A stretch of DNA of 64,000 nt, from NCBI RefSeq assembly GCF_037392515.1, contig NC_090290.1:31765753-31829752 (forward strand). The letters run 5' to 3'. Position numbers and translations under genes: made by a program. Positions 13,918 through 24,306 of this stretch are shown piece by piece (position 1 is the first letter of the stretch; every line of letters begins with the position of its first letter). The notes under the pieces are model-generated. The model saw only the letters and a list, made by a program, of their open reading frames with translations. It searched no databases and had not been told where the DNA came from. Origin of the DNA: Haliotis asinina (lineage: Eukaryota; Mollusca; Gastropoda; Lepetellida; Haliotidae).

Positions 13918-14012
13918 AAAAAAATGTTTCGGAGTGTATTCTGATGAAGGAATAAGGACATATACTCTGAAACGTTATGTTCCTTGCAATAAAGATGTCC
14001 ACATCCATAAAA
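13918..14012 (+). mobile_element. possible Penelope-like or LINE terminal fragment
   Basis: Contains CTGATGAAGGAATAAGGAC, then TACTCTGAAACGTTATG and CTTGCAATAAAG. A 'CTGATGAAG...GAAACGT...CAATAAA' arrangement is a familiar end signature of invertebrate retroelements, notably Penelope-like terminal repeats. Only a short fragment is present and no coding domain was identified. Confidence 0.4.
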
Positions 14013-14399
14013 ACTTTCTTCCTGACAATGGTCATATTCACCATAACTACAGGATCTGCCAACCAAAGCTGTACAATGTCAAGTTTACTGGATATGGCTG
14101 CAAGAGTTGTTACAGATGCATCGAACTATCAATGGACTGCAATTATTGAGTCTTTGACACTGATTAATTGATGGCAGGAATGAAAAACAATCTATGCATT
14201 AATAGTATATTTGTGACTATTGATAGTTTAGTAATTGACTTCCACTAATAATTGAACAGTACAAAATACAGGAAGAACCAGATTTGTTCACTTAGAGTGG
14301 TGTCTTGCAGCTTCACTAAGTTTGAACCGTTTACTTAATCTAGGTGTCTTGTTTCTTGTCAGTTATTAAAATAGACTGAAACTACTTCAATTTGTTTCT

Positions 14400-14748
14400 A
14401 TTTCTATGCTTTCCGGAGCAGAATTGGAACCACAAATCTCACATCCATAGGCAGAGGCTCTACCCCCCATGCCACCTGGCTGATGAAGGAGGTGGTGCTA
14501 AATTATCTACTAATAGTTACTGTCATTAAATTGATTTTACACGCTCTTCAGTTATTGTTATGCAGCTTCATTAAATGATCATCTACATTGTAATTACCCA
14601 TCATTGACGGTATATATGTTAGAGAAAACACTTCTCCTCGGTTTTGGTAGACAATGTAAAAGCATCAGGGACAGGATTTCCCTCCCTCTTTGGTTATACA
14701 TTGTCTACCGAAACCAAGGGGAAGTGTTTTCTCCTATACTTAACACAC
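14400..14748. repeat. tRNA-hairpin repeat family C, copy 1
   Basis: The left part (about 14405-14480), read on the minus strand, is tRNA-like: GGTAGAGCCTCTGCCTATGG with a B-box-like GGTTCCAATTCTG. The body continues with TGTCATTAAATTGATTTTAC and TTCATTAAATGATCATCTAC, common to copies near 34080 and 39730. It ends in a near-perfect ~37-bp inverted repeat starting at GAGAAAACACTTCTCC (about 14632), whose other arm ends at GGGGAAGTGTTTTCTC (about 14733). Unlike the other two copies, no minisatellite follows. Confidence 0.8.
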
Positions 14749-14759
14749 ATGGATAAAAA

Positions 14760-17440
14760 AGAATGATTATAAAAGGTAACAGCAAAGATAAGTTAATGTC
14801 AGTGAGAAAACTACCACTCATGCAAACTCCCACACCATTGATGTTCTGGAGGGCACAAACAAGAAAGGTCTGAGGGTTTCCCCAATGTGTACATGTGCAA
14901 AAGCCTCCACAATAGATATCACAGATACCATTATTTGCACATTTGATTATGGATAGCTAATCTGTGAAGCCTACACTTAAAAAGTTAGCTATTGATTGTT
15001 TAATTACTGATGTAATCAAGGCTTTGCATTCAGACATATGGTGATTATCACTGCATTAGAACTGTCGGAGAAACTAAAGGTTTGGAGGAAATTAATTTAG
15101 TACTACTCTGAAATATATTTCTAAGTTGATATGTGATCTTAAGATGAAATTTATTATATTTAGTATTAAAAGTAATAAAGCCCAATTAGGAGAAACCAAT
15201 CTAATCAAGAGATCAATAACAGGGGCAGTATCACAATCAGACAACTGAAAAGAAACACTGTTACTCCCTGGCCAAGCTGGTTCAATAAACTGAATGTAGA
15301 CCTGTACTTGAGGGAACATTAAAACTATCACCAATAGACACATTTCATCAGTATGGTTTTCAGTAACAATGAAATGACCTACCTTATTCTGTTTCTGCCA
15401 GAGGTCATATCTATTACACCCCTTGTATTGCAGTTTACCAGAGAAAGGCAATGTGAGACAGACAAGGTCAGTTGTCACAAGAGGTCATGGGTCAGCCTGT
15501 GGACAGCAGCAAGACATTTCTGTAATTCAGGTTTGACAAACATGACAATAAAACATTGTGATGAAATGAGAGACAGAGACAGCAGGTCAGGCTTGTTGAA
15601 GGATAGGGCCTGATTACAGGCTGTCTAAAGGCCACTTAATGATGTTCTTTGACTACTCAGCAGGAAGAGGACAAGGTATGATAATTCAGTTTTCTGTCAT
15701 GGCTTACACCTGATGGCCAAGTCTAACTTACAGAAATTATTAGAAACAATAGTTTCTATGATGCAATGATGATGATGATGAAATCTGAAACCAGTAAGAC
15801 ACAGTCTGCCATGATCTAGGTTTCCCCAAACATTCTAGACTGATAAACTATTCCCAACCAAAAGTTATTGTGGTCACAACACACCCTCCTTTTCTCATCA
15901 ACTGTCCGAGTAGAAACATTTGTTATCCCAACTTTAAGCAGCTTTATTGGTTCCAATTCCCAAATGTCTCAGGGATGCACTGGTCAGATTTTACTACTCT
16001 TCCCTCAAGCGTCCCACAGGAGAAAGAATTCCAGTACCTCAACAACCATACATCACTTATTCTTGGGATAATGTCTGTTGTTTACTCTGGATTTTACATA
16101 TGGGAAAGTCTCTGGATTTCTCGAAATTTCATGAAGATCACAAATTGTGTAACTATATTTTGAAGGCTTTTAAGTAGTTTCAAAATGTATGCATTCATGG
16201 TGCATCAGAGACTGGATATGATGTCCAGTGATGACCGTTTATAAATGGTCGACTTGATGACATGACCTAATGCTCATGTCAGCATGTTCTATTATTTATC
16301 TGCCCAGTACATACTTAATCCTGGATTGAATGTCCTGAACGAAGTGAAACCTTCCTGAACTCAAATAGATGATGATGACTTGGAGATTCAATGTGCATGA
16401 TTCCAACATAATCTGACATACTGGGAACTGAAATTTTCCTTGCCATTGTCCTGTAATTTATCTTGTTGTTGCTAATCAGCAATGTGGGAAGTACTGCGCA
16501 TCAATTGTCATTATTCTGGAGGTGTTTATTTCTTCAAGTGAGTATAAATATTGATTATCCATCTATAATGCTACCCAAAACAGAAAATGTCAGAAATAGA
16601 ATACCTTTGCATCCTCATCCTCTGTGTGACCTGATACTGTGCATATAAAACACACACTCAGACAAAGACTGTGTCAGATTTTAGAGGTCATATTTAGAGG
16701 TAAAGTAAATATGTCACTTGCAAAACAAATGTTGATGAAGTATTTTGTTACTGTTACCATCAGCCACAATTTTGGAGCCAGAAAAATGTAGAGACCTACA
16801 GGCATCAGTATTTGAAGTTAAGTGTAAATCATTTCATGCCCTTTTGTATTCCGGAATCATGCATGTTTGCTAAAGTAAGTATGTGGTGACCTCTTATTCA
16901 TAGTGACTGTTAGGTTTGCACACATAACTGTCTGTTACAGCAGGGATACTCTACAATAGGGATAGGTCACTCGCTTGCTTTTTTCACCATTTGTACTAAT
17001 TAATGTGTGCCTTGTTATGCTCCAACGCACACAGTGACTTGGCTCGTTCCCAGCGCAACTTCAGTTGTGTTTAACAGAACTTCAGCCACTTTATTGATCA
17101 GATGGAATTTTACAATGAATGAATGAATGAATGAATTATAGTAAGAATTAAGAGCAAGAATTATGCGAATGACTGAAACAAATAAAGAAAAATAATAAAA
17201 GAAAGAAGTACATATGTGAATGAATGAAAGAATAAATGATATACCGCGGCCTTCCCTCCCAAAACATGTTAAAGAACGCAAAAGTATCACGAGAACATGT
17301 GTTAACATCAGCTGCCCTTTTAAAAAATCTACTTTGAGACATTTTTGTTTACATTAATAATTAATTCAGATATCTCACTGCATGTGGGGAATGGAATGGA
17401 CTTTAACAAAATGTTAACTGACACTGTCACATTGTCCTCA
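14760..17440. other. non-coding stretch, no recognised gene
   Basis: It contains a GATGATGATG run (about 15765-15780) and an AATG run (about 17117-17137). A 128-residue minus-strand open frame at 15092-15478 has no recognisable domain, repeat or start context. No gene is supported. Confidence 0.5.
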
Positions 17441-17449
17441 AAAATAAAG

Positions 17450-18180
17450 TGTAAAACTGTCAAAAAACATTCTAAAACACCTTTCCAGTTCTGTCAAATA
17501 ATAAGATCAACAAGAAAGAAAGAAGTTATGGAACTATAACCCTCAAACATCAATGGCAAATCAGATCAGATTGGCAATATGTCACATTTTTCACACGTCA
17601 AATACACTCTAACATTCTTTTTTAGATTATGAAACTATCACTGTTACTTGCAAACACATTTCACCTGATAGTATATTCAACTCATAAGAATTAAAGGTGT
17701 ATGTGAAAGATGTTTTTGAAGTAATAACTAGAAACACTTAAACAACCACATGTAGTATTTCAATGGCGGATCAGAGCAGACTGGGGATACCCGGGTATGT
17801 CACATTTTTCACACATGTCAAATACACTCTAACATTCTTTTTTAGATTATGAAACTATCACTATTACTTGCAAACACATTTCACCTAATAGTATATTCCC
17901 CTCATATGAATTAAAGGTGTATGTGAAAGATGTTTTTGAAGAAGTAACTAGGACTACTAAAACAACGGCTTATAGCATTTTAATGGCGTATCAGAACAGA
18001 TCGGCGATATGTTATATTTTTCACACACCTCAATTACACCCTTACAATTTTTTAAGTCATAAAACTGTCACTATTACTTGCAAATACTTTTCAACCAAAA
18101 ATATGTTTTCCTTCTAAAAATTAAACGAATGTGTGAAAGACGTTTTTATCGGTACAATTTAGTCTATGTTCGCGTCGAAT
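17450..18180. repeat. three tandem copies of a ~215-bp unit
   Basis: Each copy contains CAATGGCRNATCAGANCAG, then GTCACATTTTTCACAC, a CACTCTAACATTCTTTTTTA-type segment, ACTATCACTGTTACTTGCAA, then ATTAAAGGTGTATGTGAAAG and ATGTTTTTGAAG. The copies start near 17550, 17761 and 17981, and the third is the most diverged. The array ends about 400 bp before the YAE1 start codon. Confidence 0.85.
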
Positions 18181-18479
18181 CGAGAATAGAAGCCAGTGAG
18201 CAGACTTGAAACTTCATTACAAATCTACTGTCCGAATATGGACACTAACACCAATTATTTGACGTAAACTGAAGTGAATAGTTAACCTATCTTCTACATG
18301 TAGGATTTCAGTTGAAAATAAACCGGCTTCAATCTTCTCCCCACTCTATATTGGCTCCCTGGTTACAGGGATTACTCTATATAGTGGGTGGCAAATTTTC
18401 GTTTTGATAAGTTTGTTGGTTTCTAAAGGCATAAGTATCCCTTTGTCACAAATTATGGTTCCATCCCCCACAGACTCCC

Positions 18480-18594
18480 GTTATACCGGCAAATCACGTG
18501 ATGTCAATACATCGGTCATGTGACTTTTCAAAGATGGCAGCGCCCATATAAGGTGCAGCGAAGTTTGATTTCTACTTGATTATAGATAGCGATC
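18480..18594 (+). promoter_or_regulatory. putative YAE1 core promoter and 5' leader
   Basis: This stretch is richer in CpG than its surroundings. It holds a palindromic CACGTG box (18495-18500), an E-box-like CATGTG (about 18517-18522) and AAGATGGCAGCGCC (from 18531), which resembles the YY1 motif seen at transcription starts of animal housekeeping genes. The YAE1 initiator codon follows at 18595. The assignment is inferred from position and motifs. Confidence 0.5.
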
Positions 18595-18696
18595 ATGACA
18601 ACGAGAGAAACTTTTGACGATGTATTTGACGACGAAGCAGACGATGAGCCAATTCAACGTCGGGAATGGAGTAAAGTTGAAACGGATCTGAAGAAG
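18595..18696 (+). CDS. YAE1: YAE1 homologue, exon 1 (residues 1-34)
   Basis: YAE1 is a small adaptor which, with LTO1 (ORAOV1), recruits the ABC protein ABCE1/Rli1 to the cytosolic iron-sulfur targeting complex so that its Fe-S clusters are inserted. This exon encodes an acidic start with DVFDDEADDEPIQRREW (residues 9-25), closely matching the vertebrate YAE1 DVFDEEAD...QREW segment. The exon ends AAG|GTGGTG in phase 0. That donor leaves ten residues between REW and the GYR of exon 2, as in human YAE1; using the alternative donor three bases later would add a valine. The ATG is the first in frame after the CpG-rich promoter. Together the three exons encode 221 residues, close to the ~226 of human YAE1. 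Confidence 0.88.
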
Positions 18697-20570
18697 GTGG
18701 TGTTTTTTTAATGTGATCGAGTGCCAAATACATTTTCGGGTAAAGGGGTCGTTGCCGGCACATGTACTACGGATATATACCCCAGAGAAACTAAAAATTC
18801 AGAAACGTACCTAGTACCCTAAAAGTCCGACGATCCCATAATCCGCAAACTGAAACCATTTCAAGGCATTTAATGATGTGTATGTAGTAGCGGACGAGGT
18901 TCCAGTTGTATAAATAACACGGAACAGCTACTTGATGGTGAGCTGACAGTATGCACTTTATTAAGCAAGCTCAGATTTTCCAGTCAGTGTTTTCCAGCTC
19001 TGTAAATATTATATAAATATACTATTACCATACATGAGATAAATTGATTATACCAGCCATATCACATAATATCTTTGATTTATGCCTGAATAACATAGAA
19101 AGGGAACAGTCACTATAGTTAAACTGCAAAAGATTATTTTCTTCATAATAAACTGTATGCCTACAAGGCTGACCCATTGCAACCAAACTTTAAGATCTAC
19201 AGCCAATATATACAATATGTACAGCTAACTTACCACTGTGTGGCAATGAGGAGGCAGTTCATAACGTTGACAATGTCCAATCAGGATATCCTATAAATGT
19301 TACACAACTGTGAACCATGAGGAAATATGGCAATGCATCTATAGGACATAAGTTCATGGATTAGAAGTGAAACTATGACCTTAAAAGCCGTTCTAATATC
19401 TGCACATATTAATATACTTACACACTAAATATGAATTTCAATAACACACCATAAATTGCAAGTTAATTTGTTGGTTCAGCAGAGAAATATATCCTATCAA
19501 TGCATTAGCTTAATGCATTTAATTCTTATATAGCTATACACCGGCATATCTATATATACATAAATATGAGGACAAAACACAAACTGACCTTATATATATA
19601 AGCAGAGGTGAAGTCCTCAGCCACTCGGTCCACAAAAAGCCAAACTATTTGCTGAGCAAAGTATTGGACCTCTGACTGGTAACACTCTTATCTTACCACT
19701 GCTTGATCAAAAAAAAGTTTAACTGTGGGCAACATGACTTACATAATGGAGAGATAGGAAAAAAAGGCAGACAATGCAGTGCGCTTGGCATTAGATTGAA
19801 GCTGGCTGTTGAGGAGTTAATAGTTATGTAAGTGCTGGGTTGAACCTATTGTCAAAGTATTCTAACTATGCTACTTATCTAGCTTGTACATGTACTTGAT
19901 GAAAGAGAAACAAAATAGATTAAAACATGTTTCTAAAACATTTATACAGAAGTAATAAAATCATCCCGGCCACATGTAGCTGTTCAGGTTCACCGTTCAG
20001 CTGACTGCACGTGTTGTTGTGCATCAAGAAACAACCATTACTGTGTATACTCTTTTCTCATATAACGCAATCAAATGCATTTCCGATAAACACAAAAAAG
20101 CACATTGCGGAATGGACGCGTCCTAGGGTACGTGTCCGTCAGTCAGAAACGTAGCTGGGCTACACATCCAAAGTGCCTGTGCGAACAACCACCCCATCAG
20201 CTATATTTCGTTCAAAAGTTCACTAAGTATTCATCACAGAATCATTCGGTAGATTGTAGTACTAGTAGGATGGGTGTTAAAACTAGCGTTCAAAGAACTG
20301 CTTATGAAGGTCCTTTTGAATAAACAACATGCCTGTTCATCAGTCACATCTGGGTTTCCACCTTTTGTCGAAAACGGACTGTAAATTGCATTGTCACTCC
20401 CTGCTGTCCAGGTGTTATGTAATATTAACCATAATGCCAGTCACCCTGTACTGTTTACTCATTGGGCCCAGACTTCTATTTCACCTGCCCAAAACAAGTC
20501 TTTATGTTTTCATTTCATAATGCCAGCAACTTTGATTCATTTGAATGATTTTACAATCTGTGATACATAT
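18697..20570 (+). other. YAE1 intron 1, left part
   Basis: Intronic sequence between exon 1 and the Mutator-like insertion. It is AT-rich, and short open frames (61-72 residues near 20105-20579) lack recognisable domains. Confidence 0.7.
20563..20570. repeat. 8-bp target-site duplication, left (ATACATAT)
   Basis: ATACATAT directly precedes the GGGTGC end of the inserted element and is repeated exactly at 22892-22899 after its TACCC end. Confidence 0.8.
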
Positions 20571-21039
20571 GGGTGCTAGTCCAATCGCCCCAGCGACAAA
20601 ACGTCCCAGCAAATTTGGTCAAAATGCCCTAGATATTTGATCAAATCGCCCCAAGGGGATAGTCAAAATGGCCCAAATTACTTATCATTGTTTAATATAT
20701 GCCATAAATCCATAGTTTTTGTCAACTTCCATATAATATTCTTTATATGATAATATGTAGTAATATTTCTGATAAATTTCCTATTAGTACACTGATAAGT
20801 GTAACAGTAATATTCATGTATAGAAAACATTGCAATTCCAAATATTTGGAAAAGAATGACAAGAATAAATGAACGGTTTGTATAGTATGTTTATTGTAAA
20901 TGCTGTGAATGCACAGTTTGGTTTTTTGTTGTTTTTTTGTGTGTGTGTGAACAAATGGCATTGTGTAATCTTAACAAGTATGGTAATATATCAAAACTAT
21001 CTGGAGGTTTTGTTAGACTTATCCTTGTCAAAAAGTGAG

Positions 21040-21240
21040 GCCGTAAAGGTGTAGATTTCACCAACAAGTATGGTGGAATACAGACCAAAACAATTTAAAG
21101 CTTTTGTTAATTACTCTTGTCAAGCAGTGAGGCTGTAAATGCATAGGTTTTGTCAACAAGTGTGGTAAAATGCTTATGAAACTATCCTGGGGTTTTGTTT
21201 TATCTCTTGTAAAAACTTGTGTAAATAGATGTACTATTAA
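21040..21240. repeat. ~90-110-bp subterminal tandem repeats inside the MULE
   Basis: Segments such as CAACAAGTATGGTGGAATAC and CAACAAGTGTGGTAAAATGC recur with GTGAGGC(T/C)GTAAA between them, continuing a pattern that starts at AACAAGTATGGTAATATATC (about 20977). Three degenerate copies lie just inside the left terminal repeat. Confidence 0.65.
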
Positions 21241-21244
21241 AACA

Positions 21245-21403
21245 TGTTCACTAAACACAAGAAACAAGATGTTGTGTCGACAGCAAGAAGCACAGCTGCC
21301 TGCTACTGTCATTCAGAAGGGAACTAACTTCACACCCAGTGATATGCCTCACAACCATACTGCTAAACCTGGCAAGTTTCAAGCATCACACGTAGAGGTC
21401 CAG
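21245..21403 (+). pseudogene. MULE transposase remnant: FLYWCH-like zinc-finger segment
   Basis: Translates to a segment with CRQQEAQLPATVIQ, then KGTNFTPSDMPHNHTAKPGK. This follows the FLYWCH zinc-finger pattern in which a cysteine is followed by 'PA' and a closing 'HNHPP(D)P(G)' histidine pair. FLYWCH fingers are common at the N-terminus of animal MULE transposases. The segment ends at CAG|GTAAGC, a good splice donor. The N-terminal half of the finger is missing or diverged, and the next expected DDE region is absent. Confidence 0.65.
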
Positions 21404-21725
21404 GTAAGCCTCTTTTTAGTCTTAAGCTTTGCAGCTTTATTGTTTCTTTAATTATGTAATCCAATTAACATCAAGAGCTTCTTCTAGTTAATCTCAACTA
21501 TGATCAGGAAGCTCTCACAACCCAATTCGCCTTTATAAAACTTCATAAAGAGGCAATATTATTTCATCAGTATCTAAACTACTACTGCGTTATGATAAAT
21601 TTCAGTTGATCAGATAAAGGGGACACCACAATGGAGTTATTCAAGTCAGCTGCAACTGTTGTGGAGGATGTGGTATATATACCACATAAACCATAAAGCA
21701 GCCAGATGCTCCAAGTGGAGCTAGA

Positions 21726-22008
21726 GAGAACATGGATCAGCCAACAAGGAATAGACCAAGGATCCACAGGATTTGGATTTTGAGTTTCTTGCTCTTCATC
21801 GCTGCTTCAAAGATCCGCCAGACGTTTGAAGAGCTGGCCGTCACCCGTAGCAACAAGCCTCGTCAGCTTGTGGGTTACATCAGAGACCACACAATAGATT
21901 ATATGGTCTCTGGTTACACAAGGACCCAATGGGTTCACAAAAGAACCTGTCCCCCTTCAAGTCTATTCTGCTTCTGACAGACAACAAGAACAAACAATCA
22001 TATTGAAG
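21726..22008 (+). pseudogene. MULE transposase remnant: region before the NHIEGWH motif
   Basis: The reading frame from 21732 gives IRQTFEELAV and QLVGYIRDHTIDYMVSGY, then TQWVHKRTCP, resembling the C-terminal part of animal MULE transposases ('...FEEL...LVDYIR..W...W'). After a one-frame shift the last codons read RTNNHIEG and stop in mid-codon at a GTAAAT donor (22009). Confidence 0.7.
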
Positions 22009-22134
22009 GTAAATATCTTTTAAATAATATTTCTTGCAGCTGTTTAAGCTATGTTTAATTTACAAATATTCAATAAATAATGAATTAATGTGAGTTAATC
22101 ATGTTCAGCATGACAACATTTCAGGTTGGCACGG

Positions 22135-22305
22135 GCACCTAAACGCAAAAGTCGGGGAGCAACAGCTGGGACTATACCGACTTATCAAAGCCCTGCATTG
22201 GTAGGCATCCCTGCTCCCAATCAAGGTCCTCCTGCTGAAGGAGAGCAAAGTGAGAGCAAGAATCTGGGACCAGTCAACCACAGCTGAGGAGATCTTTGCT
22301 CTTTG
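22135..22305 (+). pseudogene. MULE transposase remnant: C-terminal exon
   Basis: Splicing the preceding segment (...GAAG) to GTTGGCAC after the TTTCAG acceptor at 22129-22134 restores NHIEGWH, the conserved motif near the C-terminus of MULE/FLYWCH transposases. The exon then reads WHGHLNAKVGEQQLGLYRL and IKALHW, followed in the same frame after one stop by KESKVRARIWDQSTTAEE. The frame is broken, so no active protein is expected. Confidence 0.7.
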
Positions 22306-22891
22306 AACAGAATTCATGGAACACCAAATTTCAGTTCAGCATCTGCATTCATGGACCTGTCCACCATGCAGACTAAAGTTAAAACTGAAAGAAAGACATG
22401 TGATTTCCTGTATGAGGAACTTCTGTATGAGGGTTATAATGTCCCAGTTGACAAAAGTCTAGATAGTTTTTATACGTATTGTACCATACTTGTTCTGAAT
22501 ACTCAGTGCCATTTGTTGACAAAAACTATGCATTTACAGCATTTACGATAAACATATTATACAAACCTTTCATTTATTCTTGTCATTCTGCACAAAATAA
22601 CTGCTATTGCAGCGTTGTCTATACACAAATGTTACTTTTGCTTTTATCAGTTTACCAATAGGAAATTTATCAGAAATATTGCTGCATAACATTATGGGAA
22701 GAATTTTATAAGAAACTTGATAAAAACTAAGCATTTATGGCATATATTAAACCATATTAAGTAATTTGGGGCATTTTGACTACCCCCTTGGGGTGATTTG
22801 ACCAAACCTGGGGCGATTTGACCAAATATCTAGGGCATTTTGACCAAATTTGCTGGGGCATTTTGTCGCTGGGGCAATTTGACAGGTACCC

Positions 22892-22899
22892 ATACATAT
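22892..22899. repeat. 8-bp target-site duplication, right (ATACATAT)
   Basis: Exact copy of 20563-20570, directly after the TACCC terminus of the MULE. Confidence 0.8.
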
Positions 22900-24046
22900 A
22901 CTATAAAAAAATGTAAAATAATTGCATATGTACCTGTTACAGTCATTCTCTAACCCTAAAGCTGATTCTCAAATTCAACTTCTAGACTTTTGTGAATTCT
23001 ATAAAAATTATGTTTAGTTTGGCTCCTTGAGTTTTTGTGACTACTAGATCAGATTCCTACAGTTAAGCTGTTTGAAACATTCTAATCAGTGTTGTTTTTG
23101 AGTATTTGAGGCTGCTTTGTAAGTTAAAATGATTGTATAGATCAGCAATAATAAAGTGCCATGCTACCATTATTGTATAACATTTGGTATTGTTTTAGTG
23201 ATAAACAAAGTCTAACTACATTGGCCAATGTGGTGAGATATCAAAGGCCTTTTGACTTTGCTGCAGTGGTAAAGTGGCCTTTGTAAAAAGTCAAACAAGC
23301 TGAGGCTTAGTCGGTCGTACAAACTCGGAAGCAAATATCTCCAAGAAAGCCCATGCAATTCTACAAAATGTAGCAAGTCTAGATTCCCCGAGCGAAAATG
23401 AAGAAAGTCTCAGGGCTCCATTTCATTATATCATATTTTTTTTACTATTAACTTTCTGAGTAAAATATATTCATTTCAGAGACTAGTTGTTAGCCTAGCT
23501 GAGACTATCAATGCCAACATGGTGGAACTACAGATGGTCAAATCAAATCATTTACTAATAAAAGCAACCACAGACAATTTACTATCATATTAAAAATTAT
23601 CAACTGAACTGAGAGGAATGTTTCTTTCCTTACCCTGCATTTCTTCTGCATAAGGCATGCTGTAAGATAAGTATGATGTTTCCAGACACAGAAATATGTT
23701 GAAATATATTGACATGACCCCATAGTCTTTAGGCACAGGAACATGTAGGGTCAATATAAAATCATGGCTTCATCTGTATCAAATAAAACAAAGAAAGAAG
23801 AAAGGTTGGAAGGTTCAGATCCGCATAGACTGGGATTGGGTGGTTACAATGAGTTGTAAACTCATTTGTCCATTGTTGAAGCTTGACTATCAGCATGTAT
23901 ATGTCAGTGTTCCATTATCTGGTCAAAGTTATCATCATTTAGTTGTTAAATTATCTACTGTGGTCATTGTGATGAAAAACAAGACTCATCTCATCATTAT
24001 GTTTTGCCAGGTATAGAGTGATTATTGCCTGGTATGTATGTTGCAG
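22900..24046 (+). other. YAE1 intron 1, right part
   Basis: AT-rich intronic sequence ending in ...TATGTTGCAG (acceptor AG at 24045-24046). No further element was recognised. Confidence 0.7.
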
Positions 24047-24168
24047 GGAGGTTATCGCGCAGGTGTCGAGTCGGGGCAGGAAAGCACTTTGCAGTCTGGT
24101 TTCAATGCTGGCTATAATCAGGCTGTCAGCATTTGTTTGAAAATGGGACATCTGAGAGGAAAACTCAG
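24047..24168 (+). CDS. YAE1: YAE1 homologue, exon 2: deca-GX3 core (residues 35-75)
   Basis: Encodes the diagnostic Yae1 domain. GYRAGVESGQESTLQSGF is followed by NAGYNQAVSICLKMGHLRGK, giving the spaced glycines (G-X3-G-X3-G ... G-X3-G) of the deca-GX3 motif, which in the Yae1/Lto1 family mediates heterodimer formation. The alignment with human GYRDGIDAGKAVTLQQGF and NQGYKKGAEVILNYGRLRG has no gaps. The exon is bounded by TTGCAG|GGAGG and ACTCAG|GTGATC. It contributes 40 codons plus two bases, so the next junction is phase 2 and the serine codon is split. Confidence 0.93.
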
Positions 24169-24306
24169 GTGATCTTTTTTTTGTGTGATATTTACAGATC
24201 CTCAGGAAACTAAATAGTATCTACTTTTGTAGCTATATTTTGTGTTTTTACTGTCATCAAGGAATAAATGCAAAATTCAGAGTACATAGTTGTCTACATT
24301 GTTTGT

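Larger units (their letters stand above)
20571..22891 (+). mobile_element. Mutator-like DNA transposon (MULE), internally deleted
   Basis: A 2,321-bp element inside YAE1 intron 1 with long terminal inverted repeats. The left arm (20571 to about 21020) matches the reverse complement of about 22450-22891. Both arms carry CCCCAGCGACAAAA, then CCCAGCAAATTTGGTCAAAA, TGCCCTAGATATTTG and CCAAATTACTTA, and more weakly ATATGCCATAAAT and GATAAATTTCCTATT. The element is flanked by an exact 8-bp ATACATAT duplication. Inside are a FLYWCH-like zinc-finger tail and a transposase C-terminal region split by an intron, but not the central DDE domain. MULEs typically have long TIRs and 8-11-bp duplications, so structure and residual coding agree. 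A hAT origin would fit the duplication length but not the residual protein. Confidence 0.85.

Noticed and set aside
15092-15478. 128-residue minus-strand open frame
   Set aside because: No recognisable domain, repeat or splice/promoter context; such lengths occur by chance in a window this size.
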